Assembly (NCBI GenBank): GCA_046730475.1
Contig: JBKPIY010000070.1
Location: forward strand, 1-15,762
Length of the DNA: 15,762 nt
Direction: 5' to 3'
Source: JBKPIY01 sp046730475
GTDB lineage: Bacteria > Actinomycetota > Thermoleophilia > Solirubrobacterales > 70-9
Below are positions 1 to 6,331 of the stretch, in pieces. Both the position numbers and the translations under genes were made by a program. The notes beneath the pieces are model-generated. The model was given only the letters and a program-made list of their open reading frames with translations, ran no database searches and was not told the origin of the DNA. Numbering within the stretch: position 1 is the first letter of the stretch; each line of letters starts with the position of its first letter.

Positions 1-906
1 ATGCAGGGCAACCACCGTCGGATTGAGCTGGTGGGCGATCGGCCGCAACTCGCTGACCGTGGCCGCGTCGTCGATGGCCCGCCGCAGCACGAACGGCGTC
101 CGAGTCTGGGCAGCGAGCACATCGACCTCGCGGACCACGCCGAGCACCTTCGAGCGCCCCGACACGATCGGGACGTGGTGGATACCGCGGTCGAGCATCG
201 CAACCAGCAAGTCGACCCCCTTCCGCTCGGGCCCGATGCAGAACGCCGGCGCGGTCATCACCTCGCTCACCGGGACGTCCACCGAGAGCCCCTTGGCGAT
301 CAGGTTGGAGCGGAGGTCGCGGTCAGTGACGATCCCGAAGCCGCCGCCGTTGAGACGAACCAGGATCGAGCTGGCGCCCTCGCTCTCCAGCCTCTGGATC
401 GCCTCGCGAACGGAGACATCGGGCTCGCAGATCACCGGTCGCTCGCGGATCAGGGTCGTCACCGGCTGCTGCCAGGCGTCGAGCCGTGCGACCTCCGCCG
501 CGTCGTGCCCCCCCGGCCTGGGCCGGTCGAGGATGGCGCGGCCCAGGAACCGCAAGCCGGCGGGACGGGCGAGCAGCGGAATCGCGTCCTCGGCGGCGAT
601 TGCGTAGCAGAGCGTGTCGCCGGCGGCCCGGGCCTCGAACCCGGTGGGCGACCCCGACAGCATCGACGGGTGGCCGAACATCTCCCCCTCCCCGAGCAGA
701 TCGAAGGCGTTACCTCCCTCGACCAGCTCGACCGCGCCGCGGCGGACGACCCGAACCCTCTGTTGGGGTCCCTCGCCCTGGCGAAAGATCGTCGTCCCGG
801 CCGCGAAGAACTCCACCTCGACGCGGGCCGCGAGGCGCGCGAGCTCGGCCTCGGCAAGCTTGCTGAACGGATCGTGGCGGCTGAGGAACTCGGCTATGTC
901 ATGCAT
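1..906 (-). CDS. Cyclic nucleotide-binding and CBS-pair protein, probably DUF294 nucleotidyltransferase-like (3' end outside window)
   Basis: An open frame of 302 codons starts with ATG (MHDIAEFLSRHDPF) and runs off the left edge without a stop. Residues about 10-115 read as a cyclic-nucleotide-binding fold (FRQGEGPQ, then GEGEMFGHPSML). Residues about 147-262 hold two CBS repeats (the first with GIVTDRDLRSNLIAKG; the second with VSEVMTAPAF and IHHVPIV). The last visible residues (TPFVLRRAI, then SELRPIAHQL) match the linker that precedes a DUF294 nucleotidyltransferase-like domain in known family members; that domain itself is not visible. The family resembles GlnD-type signalling proteins, but its ligand and substrate are unknown. 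Only 3 nt separate the start from the gatB stop and no clear ribosome binding site is seen, so translation is probably coupled to gatB. The alternative is a plain cNMP-CBS regulator without the catalytic domain. Confidence 0.85.
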   Translation of the reverse strand, partial: MHDIAEFLSRHDPFSKLAEAELARLAARVEVEFFAAGTTIFRQGEGPQQRVRVVRRGAVELVEGGNAFDLLGEGEMFGHPSMLSGSPTGFEARAAGDTLCYAIAAEDAIPLLARPAGLRFLGRAILDRPRPGGHDAAEVARLDAWQQPVTTLIRERPVICEPDVSVREAIQRLESEGASSILVRLNGGGFGIVTDRDLRSNLIAKGLSVDVPVSEVMTAPAFCIGPERKGVDLLVAMLDRGIHHVPIVSGRSKVLGVVREVDVLAAQTRTPFVLRRAIDDAATVSELRPIAHQLNPTVVALH

Positions 907-909
907 CGG

Positions 910-2358
910 TTACGAGAGGCGTTCACGAATCAGCCTCTGAACCTCGCCCCCGTCGGCGCGCCCCTTCGTCTCCCGCATCACGGCGCCCACGATTCTGCCG
1001 ATCGCCTTCTGGTTCCCGAGCCGCACCTGGTCGGCCGCCTCCGGCTCGGCCCGGATCGCCGCGTCGACGATCGCGTCGAGCTCGCCGGCGTCCGAGATCT
1101 GGGCGAGGCCCTCGCGCTCGACGATCTCCGCCGGGTCGCCGCCCTCGGTGACCAGGACGGCGAGGACCTGCTTGCCCGCTCCGTGGGAGATCGTCTTCGC
1201 CTCCACAAGCCCGGCGAGGGAGGCCAGGGACTCGGGGCTCGCCTTCGAGGCCGCGGGGTCCTCGGCGCCTGCCTCGCGGAGCTCCGCCACCAGCTCGCCG
1301 GTGACCCAGTTGGCGATCGCCTTGGCGGAGACCCCGTCGGCCGCCGTCAGGGCGCGCTCGAAGTATTCGCCGAGCTCCGACTCGAAGGCGAGCCGGGTGG
1401 CGGCCGCCTCGCTCAGCCCGACCTCGGTCAGGTAGCGCTCGCGCCGCGCGGCGGGAAGCTCCGGCAGCGACGAGCGCGCCTCGTCGAGCATCTCCTTCGT
1501 CGGTGCCAACGGGACCAGGTCGGGCTCGGGGAAGTAGCGGTAGTCGTGGGCGTACTCCTTGGAGCGAAGCGGGGTGAGGAAGCCGTCCTCGGGATCGAAG
1601 TGGAGGGTGTCCTGGGTCACCACCTCGCCTGCGTCGAGCAGCTCGCGCTGGCGGGCGAGCTCGGCCTCGATCCCGCGCTCGAGGAAGCGGAAGCTGTTCA
1701 TGTTCTTGAGCTCGGTCTTGACGCCGAGCTCGTCCGAGCCGGCGGGGCGGACGGAGACGTTGGCGTCGACCCGCAGGCTCCCCTCCTCCATGTTGACGTC
1801 GGAGACGCCGATCTGGCGGATCGTCGTCCGCAGCAGCTGGGACCACTGGCGCGCCTGGTGTGCGCTTCGCAGGTCGGGCTCGGTGACGATCTCGACCAGC
1901 GGGGTGCCGCCGCGGTTGAAGTCGACCAGGGAGGCGCCGGAGCCGTGGATCCGGCCTGACTCGCCGACGTGGATCAGCTTCGCCGCGTCCTCCTCGAGGT
2001 GGGCGCGGTGGATGCGGACGTCGCCGAGGCGGCCGCTCACCGCCAGCGGGAGGTCGTACTGACTGATCTGGTAGCCCTTCGGGAGATCGGGATAGAAGTA
2101 GTTCTTGCGGTGGAAGATCGAGCGCTCGGCCACCTCACACTCGAGCGCGGCGGCGATCATCAGGGCGTAGCGGACCGCCTGCTCGTTCACCGTTGGCAGC
2201 GTCCCGGGGTGGCCGAGGCAGACCGGGCAGGTATGGACGTTCGGCTCGTCGCCGAAGGAGAGGGAGCAGCCGCAGAACATCTTCGTCCGGGTGGAGAGCT
2301 GGACGTGGATCTCGAGCCCGATCACGGGCTCCCAGCCGTTCGCCTCGGCGGTCCCCAT
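910..2358 (-). CDS. gatB: Aspartyl/glutamyl-tRNA(Asn/Gln) amidotransferase subunit B
   Basis: GatB binds mischarged Glu-tRNA(Gln) or Asp-tRNA(Asn), phosphorylates the side-chain carboxylate with ATP, and accepts ammonia from GatA to form the amide. The 482-residue protein has the usual family length. It begins WEPVIGLEIHVQL and has the zinc-type cysteines C29, C31, C44 and C47 (FCGCS, then TCPVCLGHPG). The kinase-like core motifs follow: FHRKNYFYPDLPKGYQISQ, VDFNRGGTPLVEIV and MEEGSLRVDANVS. The C-terminal tRNA-binding YqeY-like tail ends RLIRERLS. The ATG has a GGGGG tract about 11 nt upstream. It sits 54 nt after gatA, and its stop is 3 nt before the CBS-domain gene. The window does not show whether the cell lacks GlnRS or AsnRS, so the physiological substrate is open. 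Confidence 0.98.
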   Translation of the reverse strand: MGTAEANGWEPVIGLEIHVQLSTRTKMFCGCSLSFGDEPNVHTCPVCLGHPGTLPTVNEQAVRYALMIAAALECEVAERSIFHRKNYFYPDLPKGYQISQYDLPLAVSGRLGDVRIHRAHLEEDAAKLIHVGESGRIHGSGASLVDFNRGGTPLVEIVTEPDLRSAHQARQWSQLLRTTIRQIGVSDVNMEEGSLRVDANVSVRPAGSDELGVKTELKNMNSFRFLERGIEAELARQRELLDAGEVVTQDTLHFDPEDGFLTPLRSKEYAHDYRYFPEPDLVPLAPTKEMLDEARSSLPELPAARRERYLTEVGLSEAAATRLAFESELGEYFERALTAADGVSAKAIANWVTGELVAELREAGAEDPAASKASPESLASLAGLVEAKTISHGAGKQVLAVLVTEGGDPAEIVEREGLAQISDAGELDAIVDAAIRAEPEAADQVRLGNQKAIGRIVGAVMRETKGRADGGEVQRLIRERLS

Positions 2359-2412
2359 CAGTAGCCGAGCCCCCTGATCTGGCCCTCGCTCATCACGAGA
2401 TGATCTCCGACT

Positions 2413-3870
2413 TCACGTTCCCTCCCCCGCACCGGCGCCGTCGCGCCGGAAGCCGATCGCCCGCTCGAGGGCGAAAGCCGCGTCGAGCAGCCCGGCCTCG
2501 CTGAAGGCGGGGCCCGCGATCTGGAACCCGACCGGGAGCTCGGTGCCGCCGCCGTCGGGCCGGGCGGTGCCGGCAGGGATCGAGATCGCCGGGATCCCCG
2601 CCAGCGACATCGGCACGGTGCAGTAGTCGGACAGGTACATAGCGAGCGGGTTCTCGGTGCGGGCGCCGAGCCTGAAGGCGACCGTCGGCGAGGTCGGGGT
2701 GACGACGAAGTCGACCCGCTCGAACGCGCCCGCGAAGTCCTCGGCGATCTTCGTCCGCACCCGCTGGGCGGTGCCGTAGTAGGCCTCGTAATAACCGGAG
2801 GAGAGGGCGTAGGTCCCCAGCATGATCCGGCGCTTCACCTCGGCGCCGAAGCCGGCGGCGCGGGTCGACTCGTACATCTCGGTGAGGTCGTCGGCGCGCT
2901 CGCGCAGCCCGTAGCGGACCCCGTCGAAGCGGGCGAGGTTGGCCGAGGCCTCGGCCGGGGCAAGCACGTAGTAGGCGGAGAGCCCGTGCTCGGCGTGGGG
3001 CAGAGCGGTCTCGGAGACCTCGCCGCCCAGCTCCTCGATCAGCCCCACCGTCCGCTCGAACACCTCCCTGACGCCGGCCTCGATTCCCTCGACCTCGCTG
3101 GAGAGCTCGCGCGGGACGCCGAAGCGCAGGCCCTCGAGGTCCTCGCGGCTCGGCTTCGCGACCCCGCCCTCGATCCCGACCGAGGTCGAGTCGCAGGGAT
3201 CGCGGCCCTCGAGCGCCGCCAGCAGGAGGGCGGCGTCGGTGACGTCGCGGGTGAGGGGGCCGCACTGGTCCAGCGAGGAGGCGAAAGCGACCATCCCGTA
3301 GCGCGAGATCGCGCCGTAGGTCGGCTTCAGCCCGACGATCCCGCACAGCGAGGCCGGCTGGCGGATCGAGCCGCCGGTGTCGGTGCCGATCGAGCAGGGG
3401 GCAAGCCGGCCGGCGACCGCGGCTGCGGACCCGCCCGAGGATCCGCCCGGAACGCGGCCGGAGTCCCATGGATTGAGGACGGGGCCGTAGGCCGAGTTCT
3501 CGTTCGAGGAGCCCATCGCGAACTCGTCCATGTTGGTCTTGCCGAGCAGCGACGCCCCCGCGTCGTACAGCCGCCTGACGGCGGTGGCCGTGTAGGGGGG
3601 CTCGTAGCCCTCGAGGATCCTCGAGCCGGCGGTGGTGGCGATCCCCTCGGTGCAGAAGAGGTCCTTGACCGCGACGGGGATCCCGGCCAGATCGGCGTCG
3701 GCCGGGGCTTCGGCGCCGCCGTCCTCCTCGGCGGTCCACAGGTACGCGTTCAGGTGGTCGGACCCGGCCGCCGCCCGATAGGCGTCGAAGTACTCGGCGC
3801 TCGACAGCTCGCCGGAGCGGATCCCCGCGATCGCCTCGGCGACGGTGAGCTCGTAAAGCTCGCTGGACAT
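2413..3870 (-). CDS. gatA: Glutamyl-tRNA(Gln) amidotransferase subunit A (glutamine amidase subunit)
   Basis: GatA hydrolyses glutamine and passes ammonia through a channel to GatB. The 485-residue protein carries the amidase-signature catalytic triad: Lys69 in GIPVAVKDLF, the cis-Ser144 in PGGSSGGSAAAVAG, and the nucleophile Ser168 in GTDTGGSIRQPA. MDEFAMGSSNENSAYG at about 114-129 is typical of GatA rather than of general amidases, and the C-terminal YYGTAQRVRTKI and SPTVAFRLG segments also fit. The ATG shares its A with the gatC stop codon (TGATG), which argues for translational coupling and fixes the start. The gatC-gatA-gatB order is the usual bacterial operon arrangement. No truncation or frameshift is seen. 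Confidence 0.98.
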   Translation of the reverse strand: MSSELYELTVAEAIAGIRSGELSSAEYFDAYRAAAGSDHLNAYLWTAEEDGGAEAPADADLAGIPVAVKDLFCTEGIATTAGSRILEGYEPPYTATAVRRLYDAGASLLGKTNMDEFAMGSSNENSAYGPVLNPWDSGRVPGGSSGGSAAAVAGRLAPCSIGTDTGGSIRQPASLCGIVGLKPTYGAISRYGMVAFASSLDQCGPLTRDVTDAALLLAALEGRDPCDSTSVGIEGGVAKPSREDLEGLRFGVPRELSSEVEGIEAGVREVFERTVGLIEELGGEVSETALPHAEHGLSAYYVLAPAEASANLARFDGVRYGLRERADDLTEMYESTRAAGFGAEVKRRIMLGTYALSSGYYEAYYGTAQRVRTKIAEDFAGAFERVDFVVTPTSPTVAFRLGARTENPLAMYLSDYCTVPMSLAGIPAISIPAGTARPDGGGTELPVGFQIAGPAFSEAGLLDAAFALERAIGFRRDGAGAGEGT

Positions 3871-4154
3871 CAGGCCTGAGGCGAGGGAACGCGGAAGGCG
3901 CCGCTCGCCGGATCGGGCGCCGGCTCGAGCACCCGCTCGCGGGGCCAGCTGGGCCGCGGCTCGTCGGGCCGGAGGACGTTCTGGAGCCGGACCACGTGCG
4001 CGGTCGGCTCCACCCCCCTGAGATCAAGCCCCTGGATCCGCTCGACGTGCTCGAGGATCCCCGACAGCTCCTTCGCCATCCGATCGACCTCGCCCTCGTC
4101 GAGCCTCAGCCGAGCCAGCTTCGCCACGTGCAGGACCTGTTCCCGATCGATCAC
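3870..4154 (-). CDS. gatC: Glutamyl-tRNA(Gln) amidotransferase subunit C
   Basis: GatC is the small belt-like subunit that holds GatA and GatB together. The 94-residue protein shows the family pattern: an N-terminal VLHVAKLARLRLDE helix, a second helix (MAKELSGILEHVERI), then LDLRGVEPTAHVV and the NVLRPDEPRPS strand that threads through GatA. The start is GTG, not ATG. No ribosome binding site precedes it; instead a TATCAT box ends 7 nt upstream, which suggests that transcription begins at the GTG itself (leaderless mRNA). The stop overlaps the gatA start by one base. The antiporter gene ends 58 nt upstream on the same strand, so some read-through transcription from there is possible. Confidence 0.96.
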   Translation of the reverse strand: MIDREQVLHVAKLARLRLDEGEVDRMAKELSGILEHVERIQGLDLRGVEPTAHVVRLQNVLRPDEPRPSWPRERVLEPAPDPASGAFRVPSPQA

Positions 4155-4161
4155 GGGCCGG

Positions 4162-4167
4162 ATGATA
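4162..4167 (-). promoter_or_regulatory. Putative -10 element of a leaderless gatCAB promoter
   Basis: On the minus strand TATCAT fits the actinobacterial TAnnnT -10 consensus and is followed by 7 nt and then the gatC GTG. That is the normal distance from a -10 box to a transcription start, so the mRNA would begin at or next to the start codon. No good -35 hexamer is visible 17 nt upstream, which is common for this promoter type. The absence of a ribosome binding site agrees. This is inferred from spacing only. Confidence 0.5.
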
Positions 4168-4212
4168 GGTGGGTGAGATCCGATCGCCTTCGTGCAGGCC
4201 GAGCCGGTGGTG

Positions 4213-5712
4213 TCAGCGGGCCAGCGCTCCGATCACCTCCCGCCACCAGGCCCGGTCTCCGTCTGAGCTCGCCCGGGTGAGCTGGCGTCGCGCCGCGGCC
4301 TGAACGGCGGTGGCGGAGCCGATCGACGCGATCGGACCGGAGAACGCGTAGCGGCCATCGGCGAGCTCCACCAGCGCTCCTGGCTTGTCGATTCGCGTGA
4401 ACAGCTGCCTTCTGACCGGGATTCCCGCGACCCGGGTCGGATAGGCGGGGTCGCCGTCGGCGCGGTCCCAGGGCCGGGTGGTCGCGATCCGGCCGGTGCC
4501 GCGAAGGGGCGCGACCGGGTGCCCCGGGCCTCGGGCGGGGGGCCTTGTCACCCCGAGGCGGCGGGCCACCGACTCGAAGGTCGCGCCCTGTAGCAGGGTC
4601 GAGAGCAGCACCGCGAAGAAGACGATGTTGAAGAAGTCGAGGCTGCGATGAACACCGTCGATGACGGGGAACGTCGCCGTCACCATCGGCACCGCCCCCC
4701 GGAGGCCCGCCCAGGCGAGCACGCCTCGCTCTCGGAGATCGAAGCGCCCGATCGCCGTCGCGGCGAGCGTGGCGATCGGCCTCGCGACGAGGACGAGGAG
4801 CAGGGCCAGCGCGGTTCCCTCCAGGGCGACCGCCCCGAGCTGGGACGGAAACACGAGCAAGCCGAGCATCAGGAACATGGTCACCTGGGCAAGGCCGGCG
4901 AGGCCCTGATGGAAGATCATCGCCACCCGCTGAGCCGGGATCGGCACGCTCCCGAGCGCTAGGCCGACCAGGTAGACGGCAAGGAAGCCCGAGCCATGCA
5001 GCGAGGCGGCGCCGCCGTACGCTACCGCCGCTACGCCCAAGGTCGCGATCGCGTACGCGGCCTCGTTGCCGAGCCTCGCCCGGCGCAGCGCCCCGATCCC
5101 GAGCCAGCCAACCCCGACGCCGAATACCAGACCGAGGCCGAGCTCCTTGAACAGGAGCAGGCCCATGTCCGCGAGGCCGTAGTCGGAGAGCTGGATCCAG
5201 TCGATCAGCCCGACGACGAGCAAGACGGCAAGGGGGTCGTTGAAGCCGGACTCGGCCTCCAGCGCGCGGGCGACGTCCGGGCGCAAAGAGGAGCCTCGCA
5301 GCACGGCGAAGATCGCGGCGCCGTCGGTCGCCGAGACGATCGAGCCCAGCAGCAGGCCCTCGAGGGCGGAGAGGTCGAAGAGCCAGGACGCTGCGAGCCC
5401 GGCAATCACAGCGGTGACCAGGGTGCCCACGACCGCCAGAGACACCGCCGACCATAGGACCGGGCGGATCTCCGGAAAGCCCGCGCTGAAGCCTCCCTCG
5501 AACAGGATCAGCGCCAGAGCGACCACGCCGATCGTCCGCGCGAGGCGATAGTCGCTGAAGTCGATCCACCCCGTCCCGTCGGAGCCGATCGCCATCCCGA
5601 GCCCCAGGAACAGCACCAGGCCCGGGACCCGCAGCCTGGCGGCGGCCAGCGATGCCGCCAGCCCCGCCAGGATCAGCGCGCCCGCCACCAGGATCATCTC
5701 GCCATCCGTCAT
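4213..5712 (-). CDS. CPA1-family potassium (or sodium)/proton antiporter
   Basis: A polytopic inner-membrane cation/proton exchanger of 499 residues. About twelve hydrophobic helices fill residues 5-375. The CPA signatures are present: FEGGFS at 71-76, SATDGAAIFAVL at 127-138, the cation-site ESGFNDPLAVLL at 154-165 with the Asn158-Asp159 pair, and the CPA1 motif WAGLRGAVPM at 334-343. The general layout is closest to NhaP2/CvrA-type K+/H+ antiporters. The cytoplasmic tail, about residues 390-499, contains AGIPVRRQLFTRI and ELADGRYAFSG; it does not show an obvious TrkA-C domain. A GGGG tract 5 nt before the ATG could act as a weak ribosome binding site. It is divergent from the plus-strand membrane-protein gene and ends 58 nt before gatC. 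Ion specificity cannot be told from sequence. Confidence 0.9.
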   Translation of the reverse strand: MTDGEMILVAGALILAGLAASLAAARLRVPGLVLFLGLGMAIGSDGTGWIDFSDYRLARTIGVVALALILFEGGFSAGFPEIRPVLWSAVSLAVVGTLVTAVIAGLAASWLFDLSALEGLLLGSIVSATDGAAIFAVLRGSSLRPDVARALEAESGFNDPLAVLLVVGLIDWIQLSDYGLADMGLLLFKELGLGLVFGVGVGWLGIGALRRARLGNEAAYAIATLGVAAVAYGGAASLHGSGFLAVYLVGLALGSVPIPAQRVAMIFHQGLAGLAQVTMFLMLGLLVFPSQLGAVALEGTALALLLVLVARPIATLAATAIGRFDLRERGVLAWAGLRGAVPMVTATFPVIDGVHRSLDFFNIVFFAVLLSTLLQGATFESVARRLGVTRPPARGPGHPVAPLRGTGRIATTRPWDRADGDPAYPTRVAGIPVRRQLFTRIDKPGALVELADGRYAFSGPIASIGSATAVQAAARRQLTRASSDGDRAWWREVIGALAR

Positions 5713-5767
5713 CGGGACCCCATTTCACTCTGCCGAGGCAGGCGGCGTCGTTGACTGGCCGCCCAGC

Positions 5768-5773
5768 TAGGAT
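5768..5773 (+). promoter_or_regulatory. Putative -10 element before the four-helix protein gene
   Basis: TAGGAT matches TAnnnT and ends 9 nt before the ATG, predicting a leader of only about 0-3 nt. AGGA inside the same hexamer could instead act as a ribosome binding site at a long spacing of 10 nt. The two readings exclude each other and sequence alone cannot decide. The divergent gap of 70 nt must also hold the antiporter promoter, which I could not identify. Confidence 0.35.
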
Positions 5774-5782
5774 CCGCCCGCG

Positions 5783-6223
5783 ATGACGGGGGAGAGAGCC
5801 GAGCGCTTCGTCGTCTTCAACCTGCGCCTGATGGCGGTCGGGTTCGCCGTCACCGGGTTCTTCTTCATCGCCTGGCCCAACGGCACCCTCGACGTCCTCA
5901 GCGACCTTGGGGACGACATCGGCAGCTTCACCCGCGCTCCGAACACAGACGAGCGCCTGTGGCTGTCGCTCGGCTTCGCCTACATGGTGGTGATCACCGC
6001 GATCGCCCTGATCGCCCAGACCGACCCCGTCCGCCACCGCCCGATGCTGCTGGCGCTCGCCGCCGGCAAGGCCGCCTCCTCGATCACCTCGCTGATCTTC
6101 TTCGTCCAGGACGACGTCTTCGCCTACCTCCTGAACGGGATCGTCGACGGTCTTCTCGTCGGCGCCTCACTGCTGCTCTGGGCCCTCGCCGGGCGGATCG
6201 GCGCCCCCGACGCCCCCGGCTGA
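5783..6223 (+). CDS. Small four-helix membrane protein of unknown function, upstream of a GMC oxidoreductase
   Basis: A 146-residue protein that I do not recognise as a named family. Four hydrophobic segments lie at about residues 13-31, 58-79, 84-106 and 110-135, joined by short charged loops, including GDDIGSFTRAPNTDERLW after the first helix. Strong G/C third-position bias supports it as a real gene. The ATG follows AGGA by 10 nt; the same bases form TAGGAT, a possible -10 box, which would give a very short leader. It ends in a TGA that lies in the same frame as the GMC oxidoreductase, so the two genes are almost certainly cotranscribed and could even be read as one polypeptide if the stop were suppressed. 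A role as membrane partner or electron-transfer anchor of that enzyme is a guess from position only. Confidence 0.8.
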   Translation: MTGERAERFVVFNLRLMAVGFAVTGFFFIAWPNGTLDVLSDLGDDIGSFTRAPNTDERLWLSLGFAYMVVITAIALIAQTDPVRHRPMLLALAAGKAASSITSLIFFVQDDVFAYLLNGIVDGLLVGASLLLWALAGRIGAPDAPG

Positions 6224-6331
6224 AGGCGCCCGCCGGGGCTGGGGGCCGCCGAGCTCCGGACCCTGCGGGCGATCGCCGAGGCCGTCGCCCCCGGCTACGA
6301 CGGCCTCCCCGCCGCCGAGGCCGAGGTCCCG

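Noticed and set aside
1..1959. Long plus-strand open frame of about 650 codons
   Set aside because: It lies antisense to the CBS-domain gene and gatB, is rich in Arg, Gly, Asp and Leu without domain motifs, and is the expected antisense shadow of G/C-biased third positions.
4151..6037. Long minus-strand open frame covering the antiporter region and the divergent gene
   Set aside because: It is out of frame with the antiporter, has low-complexity Arg/Gly/Pro composition, and crosses the divergent promoter region.
6221..6223. TGA between the membrane protein and the GMC gene as a selenocysteine codon
   Set aside because: I see no SECIS-like stem-loop just downstream and no conserved cysteine or redox context at this position. 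Simple read-through or an unusual start is more likely.
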